Source: Mesorhizobium helmanticense
GTDB taxonomy: Bacteria > Pseudomonadota > Alphaproteobacteria > Rhizobiales > Rhizobiaceae
Direction of reading: 5' to 3'
Length of the DNA: 46,594 nt
Assembly: GCF_003034915.1 (NCBI RefSeq)
Contig: NZ_PZJX01000068.1
Coordinates: 1 to 46,594, forward strand
Numbering within the stretch: the stretch's first letter is position 1; the number at the start of each line of letters is the position of its first letter. This document shows, piece by piece, positions 17,120 to 24,800 of this stretch. The notes beneath the pieces were generated by a model that worked only from the letters and a program-made list of their open reading frames with translations, ran no database searches and was not told where the DNA came from. Made by a program: the position numbers and the translations under genes.

Positions 17120-19606
17120 ATGACCACCTCTCCAAAACTCAAGACCTATCGTGCCAAGCGCGAATTCAGCCGCACGCCCGAACCGGCAGGCGGACTGCTC
17201 AGCGACGATGGCAACCGCTTCGTCGTTCACAAGCATCACGCCACGGCCGACCATTACGATCTGCGCCTGCAGGTCGGTGATGTCCTGAAAAGCTGGGCGG
17301 TGCCGCGCGGTCCCTCGCTCAATCCGGCCGACAAAAGACTGGCGGTCGAGACCGAGGACCATCCGCTCGACTATATCGACTTCGAAGGTGTCATTCCCGA
17401 GGGTGAATATGGCGGTGGTCCGATGATCGTCTGGGATACCGGCACCTGGGCGCCAATGGACGATGTCGAAAAGAGCCTGCGCACCGGCGCCTTCAAGTTT
17501 CGCCTGGCCGGCGAGAAGCTGAATGGCGGCTGGATGCTGACGCGGCTGAAGCCCAAGCCAGGCGAGGATGAGGGCAAGAAAAACTGGCTGCTGTTCAAGG
17601 AGCGCGATCTCGCCGCCGATACCAAACTCGATATCCTCGGCGAGCGGCCGGAAAGCGTCAAATCCGGGCGTCGCATCGAGGAGCTGGTAGCGGCGCCAAA
17701 GCCTGCCGCCAAACTTGCAAAGCCGGTCGCGCTGAAACCGGGTGCTTTGCCCGGCGCCATCAAGGCGCCGACGCCCGCGCGCATCGAGCCGCAACTGGCC
17801 ACGCAGGTGCCGAAACCGCCGGGCGGCGAACATCCCGGAGATCGCACCGGCGAAACCTGGCTGCACGAGATCAAGTTCGACGGCTACCGCACCATGGCGC
17901 ATCTGGCCGACAAGCAGGCGCGGCTGATCACCCGCGCCGGCCTCGACTGGACGAAGCGCTATGGCGACCTTCCGCACGCCTTCGCCAGGCTGCCGTGCCG
18001 CGAGGCGGTTATCGACGGCGAGGTCGTCGTGCTCGATGCCAAGGGCATCAGCCGCTTCGCGCTGTTGCAGGACGCGTTGGCAGAGGGCGCCGGCAACAAG
18101 CTCCACTTCTACGCCTTCGATCTGCTTTATCTCGACGGCTGGGATCTGAGGAAAGCGCCGCTCATCAGGCGCAAGTCGCTGCTTTCGCAACTGCTCGCCG
18201 GCCTTGGCGCCAATTCGGCCATCCAATTCTCCGACCATGTCGAGGGCGACGGGCAGGGGCTCTATGACCAGGCCAGTGACCTCGGACTGGAAGGCGTCGT
18301 GTCCAAGCGCGCCACCGCGACCTACCAGAGCGGCCGCACCAAGAGCTGGACCAAGACCAAGGCGCTGAAGAACGGCGACTTCGTCATCGCCGGCTACACC
18401 ACGTCGCACGCAGCCGAAGGGCTGGCGGCACTTGGCATGGCGGAATTCGACGGCGACGAATTGCACTATCGCGGCAAGGTCGGCACCGGCTTCGATGCCG
18501 GGATGGCCAGCGAATTGCTGGCGCGGCTTGAACCGTTGCGCGAAGGCGCCACCCCACCCGAAGGCGTGCCGCGCGAGATCATGCGCGAGATGAACTGGGT
18601 GCGGCCATTGTTGTCGGCGCGCATTCACTACGCCAACCGAACGTCGGACAATGCGCTGCGTCACGGCGTGTTCCGCGGCCTGAGGGATGTCGGCCTGTCG
18701 ACGCCGGTCTCGGCGAAACGCAAGCGGCTGATCGCCGAGGCCGACCTGGCGACGATCTGGGTGACCAACCCGACGCGGCGGCTGTTCGGCAAGACCGGGC
18801 CGACCAAGCTCGATATCGCGGTCTATTACGCGCTGGTCGGCGACTTCATGCTGCCGCACATTCTCGGCCGTCCGGTATCGCTGGTGCGCTGCCCGACCGG
18901 CAAGCCGCAGGACTGTTTCTTCCAGCGCCACGCCTTCACCGGCATGCCGCCTTCGGTCGTCACCTTCGAGGCGACCAACTCCGAGGGCGAGACCAAGTCC
19001 TATCTGTCGGTCGAGGGCGCCAAGGGCTATCTGGCGCTGGCGCAGTTCGGCGTGGTCGAGTTCCACACCTGGGGCACCCATCGCACAAAACTGGACAAGC
19101 CCGACCTGATCGTCTTCGACCTCGACCCGGGCGAGGGGATTGCGTGGCGCGAGGTGGTGGAGGCCGCGGTGCACATCAAGGGTGAGCTGGAGGGTCTCGG
19201 GCTGATGCCGTTCGCCAAGACGTCCGGCGGCAGCGGCATCCACATCACTGTGCCGGTGACGCAAAAGCAGAACTGGAAGAAGCTGCATCAGGCGAGCAGC
19301 GCCATCTCCACGCATCTGGCTGCCACCGCACCGGATACCTTCACCACCACCATGGGCAAGGACAATCGCAAGCGGCGCATCTTCATCGACTATCACCGCA
19401 ATGCGCGGGGCCACACCTCCGCCGCACCCTATTCGCTGCGCGCCCGCACCAATCTGCCGGCCTCGACGCCGGTGAGCTGGTCCGATCTGGAATCCATCGA
19501 CGCTCCGCAGGATTTGAATTATTCTTCGCTGCCGGGCCTTCTGGCGACTTCGGGCGATCCCTGGGCGGACATGGAAGATTTCGCTAGGGATTTGCCGGTA
19601 TTGTGA
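17120..19606 (+). CDS. ligD: ATP-dependent DNA ligase D (NHEJ)
   Basis: 828 residues with the three LigD modules in the order phosphoesterase, ligase, polymerase. Residues ~25-165 are the 3'-phosphoesterase (HKHHATADHYDLRL, GVIPEGEYGGG). A linker rich in Lys, Ala and Pro follows. The ligase begins with nucleotidyl-transfer Lys252 in EIKFDGYR, then VIDGEVVVLD and GLEGVVSKR. The C-terminal primase/polymerase shows metal-binding FDLD (residues ~666-669) and SGGSGIHI. The ATG at 17120 directly precedes the conserved start; a 16-codon upstream extension runs into the repeat-derived sequence. It repairs double-strand breaks together with the adjacent Ku. Confidence 0.95.
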   Translation: MTTSPKLKTYRAKREFSRTPEPAGGLLSDDGNRFVVHKHHATADHYDLRLQVGDVLKSWAVPRGPSLNPADKRLAVETEDHPLDYIDFEGVIPEGEYGGGPMIVWDTGTWAPMDDVEKSLRTGAFKFRLAGEKLNGGWMLTRLKPKPGEDEGKKNWLLFKERDLAADTKLDILGERPESVKSGRRIEELVAAPKPAAKLAKPVALKPGALPGAIKAPTPARIEPQLATQVPKPPGGEHPGDRTGETWLHEIKFDGYRTMAHLADKQARLITRAGLDWTKRYGDLPHAFARLPCREAVIDGEVVVLDAKGISRFALLQDALAEGAGNKLHFYAFDLLYLDGWDLRKAPLIRRKSLLSQLLAGLGANSAIQFSDHVEGDGQGLYDQASDLGLEGVVSKRATATYQSGRTKSWTKTKALKNGDFVIAGYTTSHAAEGLAALGMAEFDGDELHYRGKVGTGFDAGMASELLARLEPLREGATPPEGVPREIMREMNWVRPLLSARIHYANRTSDNALRHGVFRGLRDVGLSTPVSAKRKRLIAEADLATIWVTNPTRRLFGKTGPTKLDIAVYYALVGDFMLPHILGRPVSLVRCPTGKPQDCFFQRHAFTGMPPSVVTFEATNSEGETKSYLSVEGAKGYLALAQFGVVEFHTWGTHRTKLDKPDLIVFDLDPGEGIAWREVVEAAVHIKGELEGLGLMPFAKTSGGSGIHITVPVTQKQNWKKLHQASSAISTHLAATAPDTFTTTMGKDNRKRRIFIDYHRNARGHTSAAPYSLRARTNLPASTPVSWSDLESIDAPQDLNYSSLPGLLATSGDPWADMEDFARDLPVL

Positions 19607-19635
19607 GGGCTCGATGTAGGATTTCGGTGTTGTCA

Positions 19636-19652
19636 TTCGTCCTTCGGACGAA
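19636..19652 (+). terminator. TTCG-capped hairpin between ligD and ku
   Basis: TTCGTCC (19636-19642) and GGACGAA (19646-19652) form a perfect stem whose tip is C(TTCG)G, a very stable tetraloop. It lies 30 bp after the ligD stop and 48 bp before ku. There is no T-tract, so it may be an attenuator or RNA-stability element that separates ligD and ku expression. Confidence 0.5.
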
Positions 19653-19699
19653 CAGCGCTGCAACAGTTCGACAGTGCACGGCCGCGTAGGAGAGAATTC

Positions 19700-20611
19700 A
19701 TGGCGCCCAGGGCAAGTTGGAAAGGTTACCTCAAGCTCAGCCTCGTCAGCTGTCCGGTCCGGCTCTATCCGGCCACCAGCGCCAGCGAACGCATCAGCTT
19801 CAACCAGCTGCACAAGAAGACGCATAATCGCATCAACATGAAGCCGGTCGATCCCGAACTCGGGCTGGTCGAGCGCTCGGACCTGGTCAAGGGCTACGAA
19901 TACGAGGACAAGCAGTACATCATCATCGATGATACCGACCTCGACGCGGTGCGCATCGAATCCAACCATACGATGAACATCGAGGCCTTTGTCGACGAGG
20001 GCGAGGTCGACGTCATCTATCAGGACGCGCCCTATTATCTGGCTCCCGATGGCGCAATGGCCGAGGAGACCTTCGCCGTGCTGCGCGAAGCCATGCGCAA
20101 ATCCGGCAAGCTGGCGATCGCCCGCCTTGTGCTGTCCAGCCGCGAGCGCGTGGTAACGATCGGCGCGCGCGAGAACGGCATGTTCGTCTGCACCTTGAGG
20201 AACCCGAACGAAGTGCGCGGCACGGCTGAATATTTCGGCAATATCCCGGCCGGCAAACCCGATCCGGAAATGCTGCAATTGGCCGAAGCGCTGATCAAGC
20301 AGAAGGAAACCACCTTCGATCCGAAGAATTACGAGGACCGCTACGAGATCGCGCTGATGGGGATGATCCGCGAGAAGCTGAAGGGCCACAAGCCGATCAT
20401 CGCGGCGGCGCCCGAGCGCGGCAATGTCATCAACCTGATGGATGCGCTAAAGGCGAGTTTGTCGCAATCGGCCAAGCCGCCGGCCAAGTCGAAGAGCAAG
20501 GCCGATGAGGCTGCGAAGCCCGCAGCCAAGAAGGCGGCAGCAGGCGGCGCTGCCAAGGAAAACCCGCTGAAGGCCAATCTGCTCAAAGCCGTCGGCAAGA
20601 GCAAGGGGTGA
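19700..20611 (+). CDS. ku: Ku protein (NHEJ end-binding)
   Basis: 303 residues, the usual bacterial Ku size. It begins with ASWKGYLKLSLVSCPVRLYPATS, and carries the Ku core (RISFNQLHKKTHNRINMK, GYEYEDKQYIIIDDTDLDAV, ILPKYF-like GTAEYFGNIPAG). The tail from ~residue 250 is a Lys/Ala-rich extension, as in Ku proteins that contact LigD and DNA. AGGAGAG lies 6 nt before the ATG. It follows ligD on the same strand by 93 bp and overlaps the next gene. It forms the ring that threads onto broken ends and recruits LigD. Confidence 0.95.
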   Translation: MAPRASWKGYLKLSLVSCPVRLYPATSASERISFNQLHKKTHNRINMKPVDPELGLVERSDLVKGYEYEDKQYIIIDDTDLDAVRIESNHTMNIEAFVDEGEVDVIYQDAPYYLAPDGAMAEETFAVLREAMRKSGKLAIARLVLSSRERVVTIGARENGMFVCTLRNPNEVRGTAEYFGNIPAGKPDPEMLQLAEALIKQKETTFDPKNYEDRYEIALMGMIREKLKGHKPIIAAAPERGNVINLMDALKASLSQSAKPPAKSKSKADEAAKPAAKKAAAGGAAKENPLKANLLKAVGKSKG

Positions 20612-21711
20612 CGATCCCCGCCGGCGGCATCCCCGGCGCCGTCTTCGGCGTCGTCGGCGCGCTGGCGGCGTTTCCGCTGCGGCTGGCCGCGCGTGAGCTC
20701 GCGCGCCAGCATGGCCAGTTGCGGCGCGGCGTCACCCGGCGCACCAGCCATGTCGTGTTCGGCCGCATGGTCCTCGCAAAGACAGATGATGCCGAGATCG
20801 AGCGCCGCGCCGATGTCGAACGCGGGGCAGGGCGCGCGCTTCTCAGCGAAAACGGATTTCTGCGCCTCTTGGGCCTGATGAAGGCGCCGGAGGCCTCGGC
20901 GCTGTCACGGCAGTCGCTCATCGACCAGTCGCGGCTAGCCGCCGTCGATCTCGATCTTTTGTCGCTGTTCGATGCCTTTGAGCATGATCGCGAGCCTTAT
21001 TCCTTCCGCGACCTTATCCTGGCTCGCAAATATGCCGGGCTGATATCAGGTGGTGCGAGTTGGGGCGCGATCGCGCGCTCCGTCCATCGTTCCGGTCCGG
21101 TCGCCTCGCTCACCGCCAAGTCGCTCGCTGTCGGCTCGGCATCTGGCCGTCCGGATGCGATCTATCTCGAGAACGGCCAGAGCGAGCTCGATGGGCAACT
21201 GCTGTTCGATCTGGGCACGGTTGATGACGACACGCTGGAAGAGTTGTTCGCCGAGGCCGAGGCAGCGGAAGAGGAGGGCCGGCACGACGATGCGGCCGTG
21301 CTCTACCAGCGCTGCCTTTCCATCGATCCAAGCGATGCCGTCGCCGCCTTCAACCGCGCCAACTGCCTGCGCGGCGCCGGTCGAGTGAACGAGGCCGCGC
21401 ATGACTATGCCCGCGCCATAAAACTCGATCCCGGGTTCGTCGAAGCCTGGTTCAATCTGGCGGGATTGATGAGCGATGAGGGCCGCGTGGCTTCGGCGCG
21501 CCGGCATCTCGTCAAGGCGATCACGCTCGACAAAACTTATGCCGATCCGGTGTTCAACCTCGCGAGGCTGGAGTTCGCCGCCGGCAATCTCGCCGAGGCG
21601 CGACGGAACTGGGTGCGGTATCTCGAGCTCGATGCGGATTCCGAATGGGCGCGGATGGCGGCGAAGGGGATACAGTTCGTCGATTTGCAGATGGCGCGAA
21701 CGGCGGGGTGA
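20608..21711 (+). CDS. BRCT-like + HTH + TPR protein coupled to ku
   Basis: 367 residues starting at a GTG that overlaps the ku stop (GTGA), so probably translationally coupled. Residues ~10-90 look like a BRCT fold: VFGVVGALAAF, ARELARQHGQLRRGVTRRTSHVVFGR, then LLSENGFLRLLG. In BRCT domains the T.. THLV and sE.Gf.rll elements occupy these places. Residues ~128-165 (EPYSFRDLILARKYAGLIS) resemble a MerR-type HTH. Residues ~215-355 are at least three tetratricopeptide repeats (VLYQRCLSIDPSDAVAAFN, AHDYARAIKLDPGFVEAWF). BRCT domains bind phosphoproteins or DNA ends in repair. I infer an accessory NHEJ factor or regulator; BRCT assignment is by eye. Confidence 0.75.
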   Translation: MTIPAGGIPGAVFGVVGALAAFPLRLAARELARQHGQLRRGVTRRTSHVVFGRMVLAKTDDAEIERRADVERGAGRALLSENGFLRLLGLMKAPEASALSRQSLIDQSRLAAVDLDLLSLFDAFEHDREPYSFRDLILARKYAGLISGGASWGAIARSVHRSGPVASLTAKSLAVGSASGRPDAIYLENGQSELDGQLLFDLGTVDDDTLEELFAEAEAAEEEGRHDDAAVLYQRCLSIDPSDAVAAFNRANCLRGAGRVNEAAHDYARAIKLDPGFVEAWFNLAGLMSDEGRVASARRHLVKAITLDKTYADPVFNLARLEFAAGNLAEARRNWVRYLELDADSEWARMAAKGIQFVDLQMARTAG

Positions 21712-21734
21712 GGTCTTCATTTGGTCGCGCTTGA

Positions 21735-21893
21735 ACACCCCCCTCTGGCCTGCCGGCCATCTCCCCCGCAAGGGGGGAGATTAACAGCTTCGACTGCCGG
21801 CTCACTCCTGCAACATTGGGGATTGGCGAAAGCAGCCGAGCGCTTAATCTCCCCCCTTGCGGGGGAGATGGCCGGCAGGCCAGAGGGGGGTGT
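21735..21893. repeat. Inverted pair of family A repeats (perfect 50-bp arms)
   Basis: 21735-21784 and 21844-21893 are exact reverse complements of 50 bp, separated by 59 bp. Each arm is a family A element with its own internal dyads (CTCCCCC/GGGGGAG, TGCCGGC/GCCGGCA). Together they form a large cruciform or a bidirectional barrier between the BRCT/TPR gene and the alpha/beta hydrolase. Confidence 0.85.
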
Positions 21894-21926
21894 GAAGGAA
21901 CTCGGCCGTCATCGCGATATCATCCC

Positions 21927-22571
21927 ATGACCCACTTCCTCTTCGACGGACCCGAAACCGCTGACATCACCATCCTGCTCGCCCATGGCGCCGGTGGGCC
22001 GATGGACTCGGCTTCGATGGCGGCCACGGCCAAGGCGCTCGCCGCCGCAGGCTTCCGTGTCGCGCGCTTCGAATTCCACTATATGGCGGCCCGCCGCTAC
22101 GGCCACCGCAAGCCGCCGCCGCGGGCCGAGACGGTGAACCCGGAATATGTCAAGGCGCTCGCCGATCTCAGGGCGAAGGGCGTGACCGGTCCGCTCGTCA
22201 TCGGCGGCAAGTCGATGGGCGGGCGTGTCGCCTCGATGATCGCCGACGAGATGTTTTCCAAGGGCGAAGTCTCAGGGTTGCTCTGTCTGGGCTATCCCTT
22301 CCATCCGCCCGGCAAACCGGAGCAGTTGCGGACGAAGCATCTCGCCGATCTCAAGACGCCGACGCTGATCTTCCAGGGCACGCGCGACGAGTTCGGCACC
22401 AGGGAAGAGGTCGCGACCTACGGCCTTTCCGATGCGATTGAGGTGATCTGGCTGGAGGACGGCGACCACGATCTGAAGCCGCGCAAGAGCGTTTCGGGCT
22501 TCTCCGCCGCCGATCATTTGAAGTCGCTCGCCGAGGCAGTGAAGGCGTGGACGGGAAGGATCGTCGGCTGA
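21927..22571 (+). CDS. Small alpha/beta hydrolase (KANL3/Tex30-like)
   Basis: 214 residues. The family pattern is clear: ILLAHGAGGPMDSASM, nucleophile elbow GGKSMGGRVAS, Asp in FQGTRDEFGT and His in LEDGDHDLKPRKS. The ATG at 21927 follows the family A repeat pair closely; upstream in-frame codons only encode the repeat. Family members are predicted hydrolases of unknown substrate. exoIII starts 8 bp downstream, so both are likely one transcript. Confidence 0.85.
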   Translation: MTHFLFDGPETADITILLAHGAGGPMDSASMAATAKALAAAGFRVARFEFHYMAARRYGHRKPPPRAETVNPEYVKALADLRAKGVTGPLVIGGKSMGGRVASMIADEMFSKGEVSGLLCLGYPFHPPGKPEQLRTKHLADLKTPTLIFQGTRDEFGTREEVATYGLSDAIEVIWLEDGDHDLKPRKSVSGFSAADHLKSLAEAVKAWTGRIVG

Positions 22572-22579
22572 AGCGCCCG

Positions 22580-23353
22580 ATGAAACTCGCCACCTTCAAC
22601 ATCAACAACATCAACAGCCGGCTGCAAAACCTGCTGGCGTGGCTGACCGTGGCCAAACCTGATGTCGTCTGCCTGCAGGAGCTCAAGGCGAGGGACATGC
22701 AGTTTCCGCGCACGGCACTCGCGGATGCCGGCTATGGCGCGGTGTGGAAGGGCGAGCCGACCTGGAACGGCGTCGCCATTCTCGCGCGCGGTTCAGAGCC
22801 TGTGCTAACCCGCGAGGCGCTGCCCGGCGACGATGCCGACAAGCAGAGCCGCTACATCGAGGCGGCGGTCAACGGCATTGTCATCGCCTGCCTCTATGCG
22901 CCGAACGGCAATCCGCAGCCCGGCCCGAAATTCCAGTACAAGCTGGCCTGGCACGACAGGCTGGAAGCGCATGCCGCCGAGCTGTTCGACACCGGCCTGC
23001 CGGTGGCGCTGATCGGCGACTACAACATCGTGCCCGAGCCGCGCGACATCTACCCGACCCGCTCCTATGACGACAATGCGCTGGTGCAGCCGGAAAGCCG
23101 GGCTTCGTTCCAGCGTCTGCTCGACCAGGGCTGGACCGATGCGCTGCGCAAGAAATACCCGAAGGAAACGCTCTACACATTCTGGGATTACCGCCGCAAT
23201 CGCTGGCCGCGCGACGCCGGCCTACGGCTGGATCACATATTGCTGTCGAAGAAGCTGGCGCGCCGCCTCACTGCTGCCGGCATCGACCGCGAGGTGCGCG
23301 GACAGGACGGCGCCAGCGATCATGCGCCGGTGTGGGTGCAGGTGAGTGAATGA
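22580..23353 (+). CDS. xthA: Exodeoxyribonuclease III
   Basis: 257 residues of the exonuclease-endonuclease-phosphatase fold: MKLATFNINNINSR, DVVCLQELKA (metal-binding Glu), LIGDYNIVPEPRDIY, and GLRLDHILLS with the catalytic His in ASDHAPVWV. It acts in base-excision repair as an AP endonuclease and 3'-5' exonuclease on duplex DNA. The ATG at 22580 opens directly on the fold. The stop codon lies inside the left arm of a palindrome shared with the convergent RES toxin gene. Confidence 0.93.
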   Translation: MKLATFNINNINSRLQNLLAWLTVAKPDVVCLQELKARDMQFPRTALADAGYGAVWKGEPTWNGVAILARGSEPVLTREALPGDDADKQSRYIEAAVNGIVIACLYAPNGNPQPGPKFQYKLAWHDRLEAHAAELFDTGLPVALIGDYNIVPEPRDIYPTRSYDDNALVQPESRASFQRLLDQGWTDALRKKYPKETLYTFWDYRRNRWPRDAGLRLDHILLSKKLARRLTAAGIDREVRGQDGASDHAPVWVQVSE

Positions 23354-23443
23354 GTGAGTAGTGAGCAGTGAGTAGAAATAGCCATCGCAGTTCACTATTC
23401 GAAACCCACCATTTATTTCACTACTCACTACTCACCCATTCAC
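23346..23443. terminator. Large inverted repeat between convergent genes
   Basis: Arms 23346-23372 and 23417-23443 match as reverse complements at about 25 of 27 positions and are built of repeated GTGAGTA units. The xthA stop (23351-23353) lies in the left arm and the RES-gene stop starts at the last base of the right arm. It could terminate both convergent genes; the 44-bp loop is long for an intrinsic terminator. Confidence 0.6.
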
Positions 23444-24144
23444 TATTGACTGACCGCCAGCACCCGTCCCGTATCAAGCTGGCGTACGAAATCCACGCTG
23501 GCGCCGTTCCAGTGATAGCTGTAGTGACGTCCCTGGATGGGAATGGTGATGACGTCGGGCCAGAAGATGCCGATGCAGCGTCCGCCGGTCAGGCGCACGC
23601 TGGCCCAGCTGAGCCCGTCGCTTCCGGCCGCGCGCAAGCCGCGTCCTTCCGCCTGCGAAGCGCTGTAGTCGTCCGAGTCCAGTACACCGGGCACCGCGTC
23701 GACATCGTCGAGGTCGCGGTCGACGCTGCCGACCAGCACGCGGAAGTCGGCCGTCCAGCCGGGCTCCTCCTTCGTCGCGAGCATGAATTTCTGGTGGTGA
23801 TGGATGGTCTCGGCGAGCGCGACGTCTTCGCTGTCGCCGGCATAGTAGATCCCGTAGCTGCCGTCCGAGAAGCGGCCGGGCCGCAGGGTCGAGCAATGCA
23901 CGAACGGCGCCATCACCAGGCTGGCGCCCGGGCCGGAAACCCGTCTGGCGGCCGGGACCTTGCCGAGGTCGCCGATCTCGAGCCGGATACGCGGATTGGT
24001 CTTTTCCTCGACGGAGGCAAGCGCCTCCCAGTCGCGCGGATCGGCGATGTCCTCGAAGAGATCGATCGGCGGATAGATGGAACGGATGATGCGAAAGGTC
24101 TGCTGCCAGTGAACATGCCGGCGAACCGCAAGTCCACTCACCAT
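23443..24144 (-). CDS. RES-domain toxin of a Xre/RES toxin-antitoxin pair
   Basis: 233 residues. RES-domain features are visible: an early Arg (QQTFRIIRSIYPP), EEKTNPRIR, then GSYGIYYAGDSEDVALAETIHHHQKF with the Tyr and Glu expected in the active site, and a late Ser region (GLSWASVRLTGG). RES toxins degrade or modify NAD+, or ADP-ribosylate a target, and arrest growth unless neutralised. Its ATG (24144) overlaps the antitoxin stop by 7 nt, giving coupled translation. It is longer than the minimal ~150-residue RES domain because of N- and C-terminal extensions. Confidence 0.87.
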   Translation of the reverse strand: MVSGLAVRRHVHWQQTFRIIRSIYPPIDLFEDIADPRDWEALASVEEKTNPRIRLEIGDLGKVPAARRVSGPGASLVMAPFVHCSTLRPGRFSDGSYGIYYAGDSEDVALAETIHHHQKFMLATKEEPGWTADFRVLVGSVDRDLDDVDAVPGVLDSDDYSASQAEGRGLRAAGSDGLSWASVRLTGGRCIGIFWPDVITIPIQGRHYSYHWNGASVDFVRQLDTGRVLAVSQ

Positions 24145-24551
24145 GCACCGCGTTCCGCATCGATCCATTCGCGCATTGCGGAAAGATCTGACATTTCCCC
24201 GCGCAGCATGAGGTCAAGCGCCGATTGGCCTGCGAACGCGGCGTTGGGCTTGCGGATCCAGGCATAGCCGCGTGACGGCTCGCTGAACAAATAGCGCAGG
24301 CCTTTGTGGATGCCCATCAGGTGCGCCATTCTCATCCTGAGATCGCGATCGATCCTGCCGATGAGCCCTTCCTTCCAGCGCGCCCAGGTGCGGGGCGACA
24401 TGCCGCCGAGAAGAATGCAGGCCTCGCCATCGGTGAGAGACCAGGCCTTGAACAGATTGACCGTGGTGCGCGCCAGGGCGCCGGCTTCCTCTTCGGCAAT
24501 GGCGGCCGCTCCGGCGGCGGCCGGCGTGGTGACAATAGGCTGAAGCTGCAT
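24138..24551 (-). CDS. Xre/MbcA/ParS-type antitoxin
   Basis: 137 residues. Residues ~30-75 form the Xre-like HTH (LFKAWSLTDGEACILLGGMSPRTWARWKEG). Residues ~85-137 are the MbcA/ParS toxin-binding region (LRMRMAHLMGIHKGLRYLF, GQSALDLMLRGEMSDLSAMREWIDA). It should bind the RES protein and its own promoter. The start ATG has GTGAGG 6 nt upstream and lies just behind a promoter overlapped by a 14-bp palindrome (24588-24601), which fits autorepression. Confidence 0.88.
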   Translation of the reverse strand: MQLQPIVTTPAAAGAAAIAEEEAGALARTTVNLFKAWSLTDGEACILLGGMSPRTWARWKEGLIGRIDRDLRMRMAHLMGIHKGLRYLFSEPSRGYAWIRKPNAAFAGQSALDLMLRGEMSDLSAMREWIDAERGAW

Positions 24552-24573
24552 CGGAACCTCACTTTCTGGCAGA

Positions 24574-24601
24574 TATATAGCACATGTTTGCCAATTGGCA
24601 A
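24574..24601 (-). promoter_or_regulatory. Promoter and operator of the Xre/RES operon
   Basis: On the minus strand TTGCCA (24601-24596), a 16-bp spacer and TATATA (24579-24574) form a sigma70-type promoter. The -35 lies in a perfect palindrome TTGCCAATTGGCAA (24588-24601), and another TGGCA half-site follows near 24567. Autoregulation by the antitoxin is inferred from this overlap. Confidence 0.6.
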
Positions 24602-24800
24602 GAAATGGCCTGGCTTCAGGTCCTAGGACGACGGAAGGAGGGCAGCTTCGGCCGTGCCGTGCCGGCGCTTCATTCCAGCGCCATCTGTCCAGCGGCCAGC
24701 GCGCAAGCTAGGCTGCGGCAAAGCGCCAGCCAAGGGTTTCCAATGATCGACATCCCGCCCTCGAATGAATTCACAGCGTTGCTGCGGGGGCCTGACCTCC

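Noticed and set aside
17063..20389. A 1108-codon open frame on the minus strand
   Set aside because: It lies entirely antisense to ligD and ku, which have clear motifs. High GC third positions leave long mirror frames; the translation has no domain and is rich in His, Arg and Gln.
21735..21893. CRISPR array or IS ends
   Set aside because: Only two inverted copies with one spacer, and no cas or transposase gene; it fits the dispersed palindromic repeat family.
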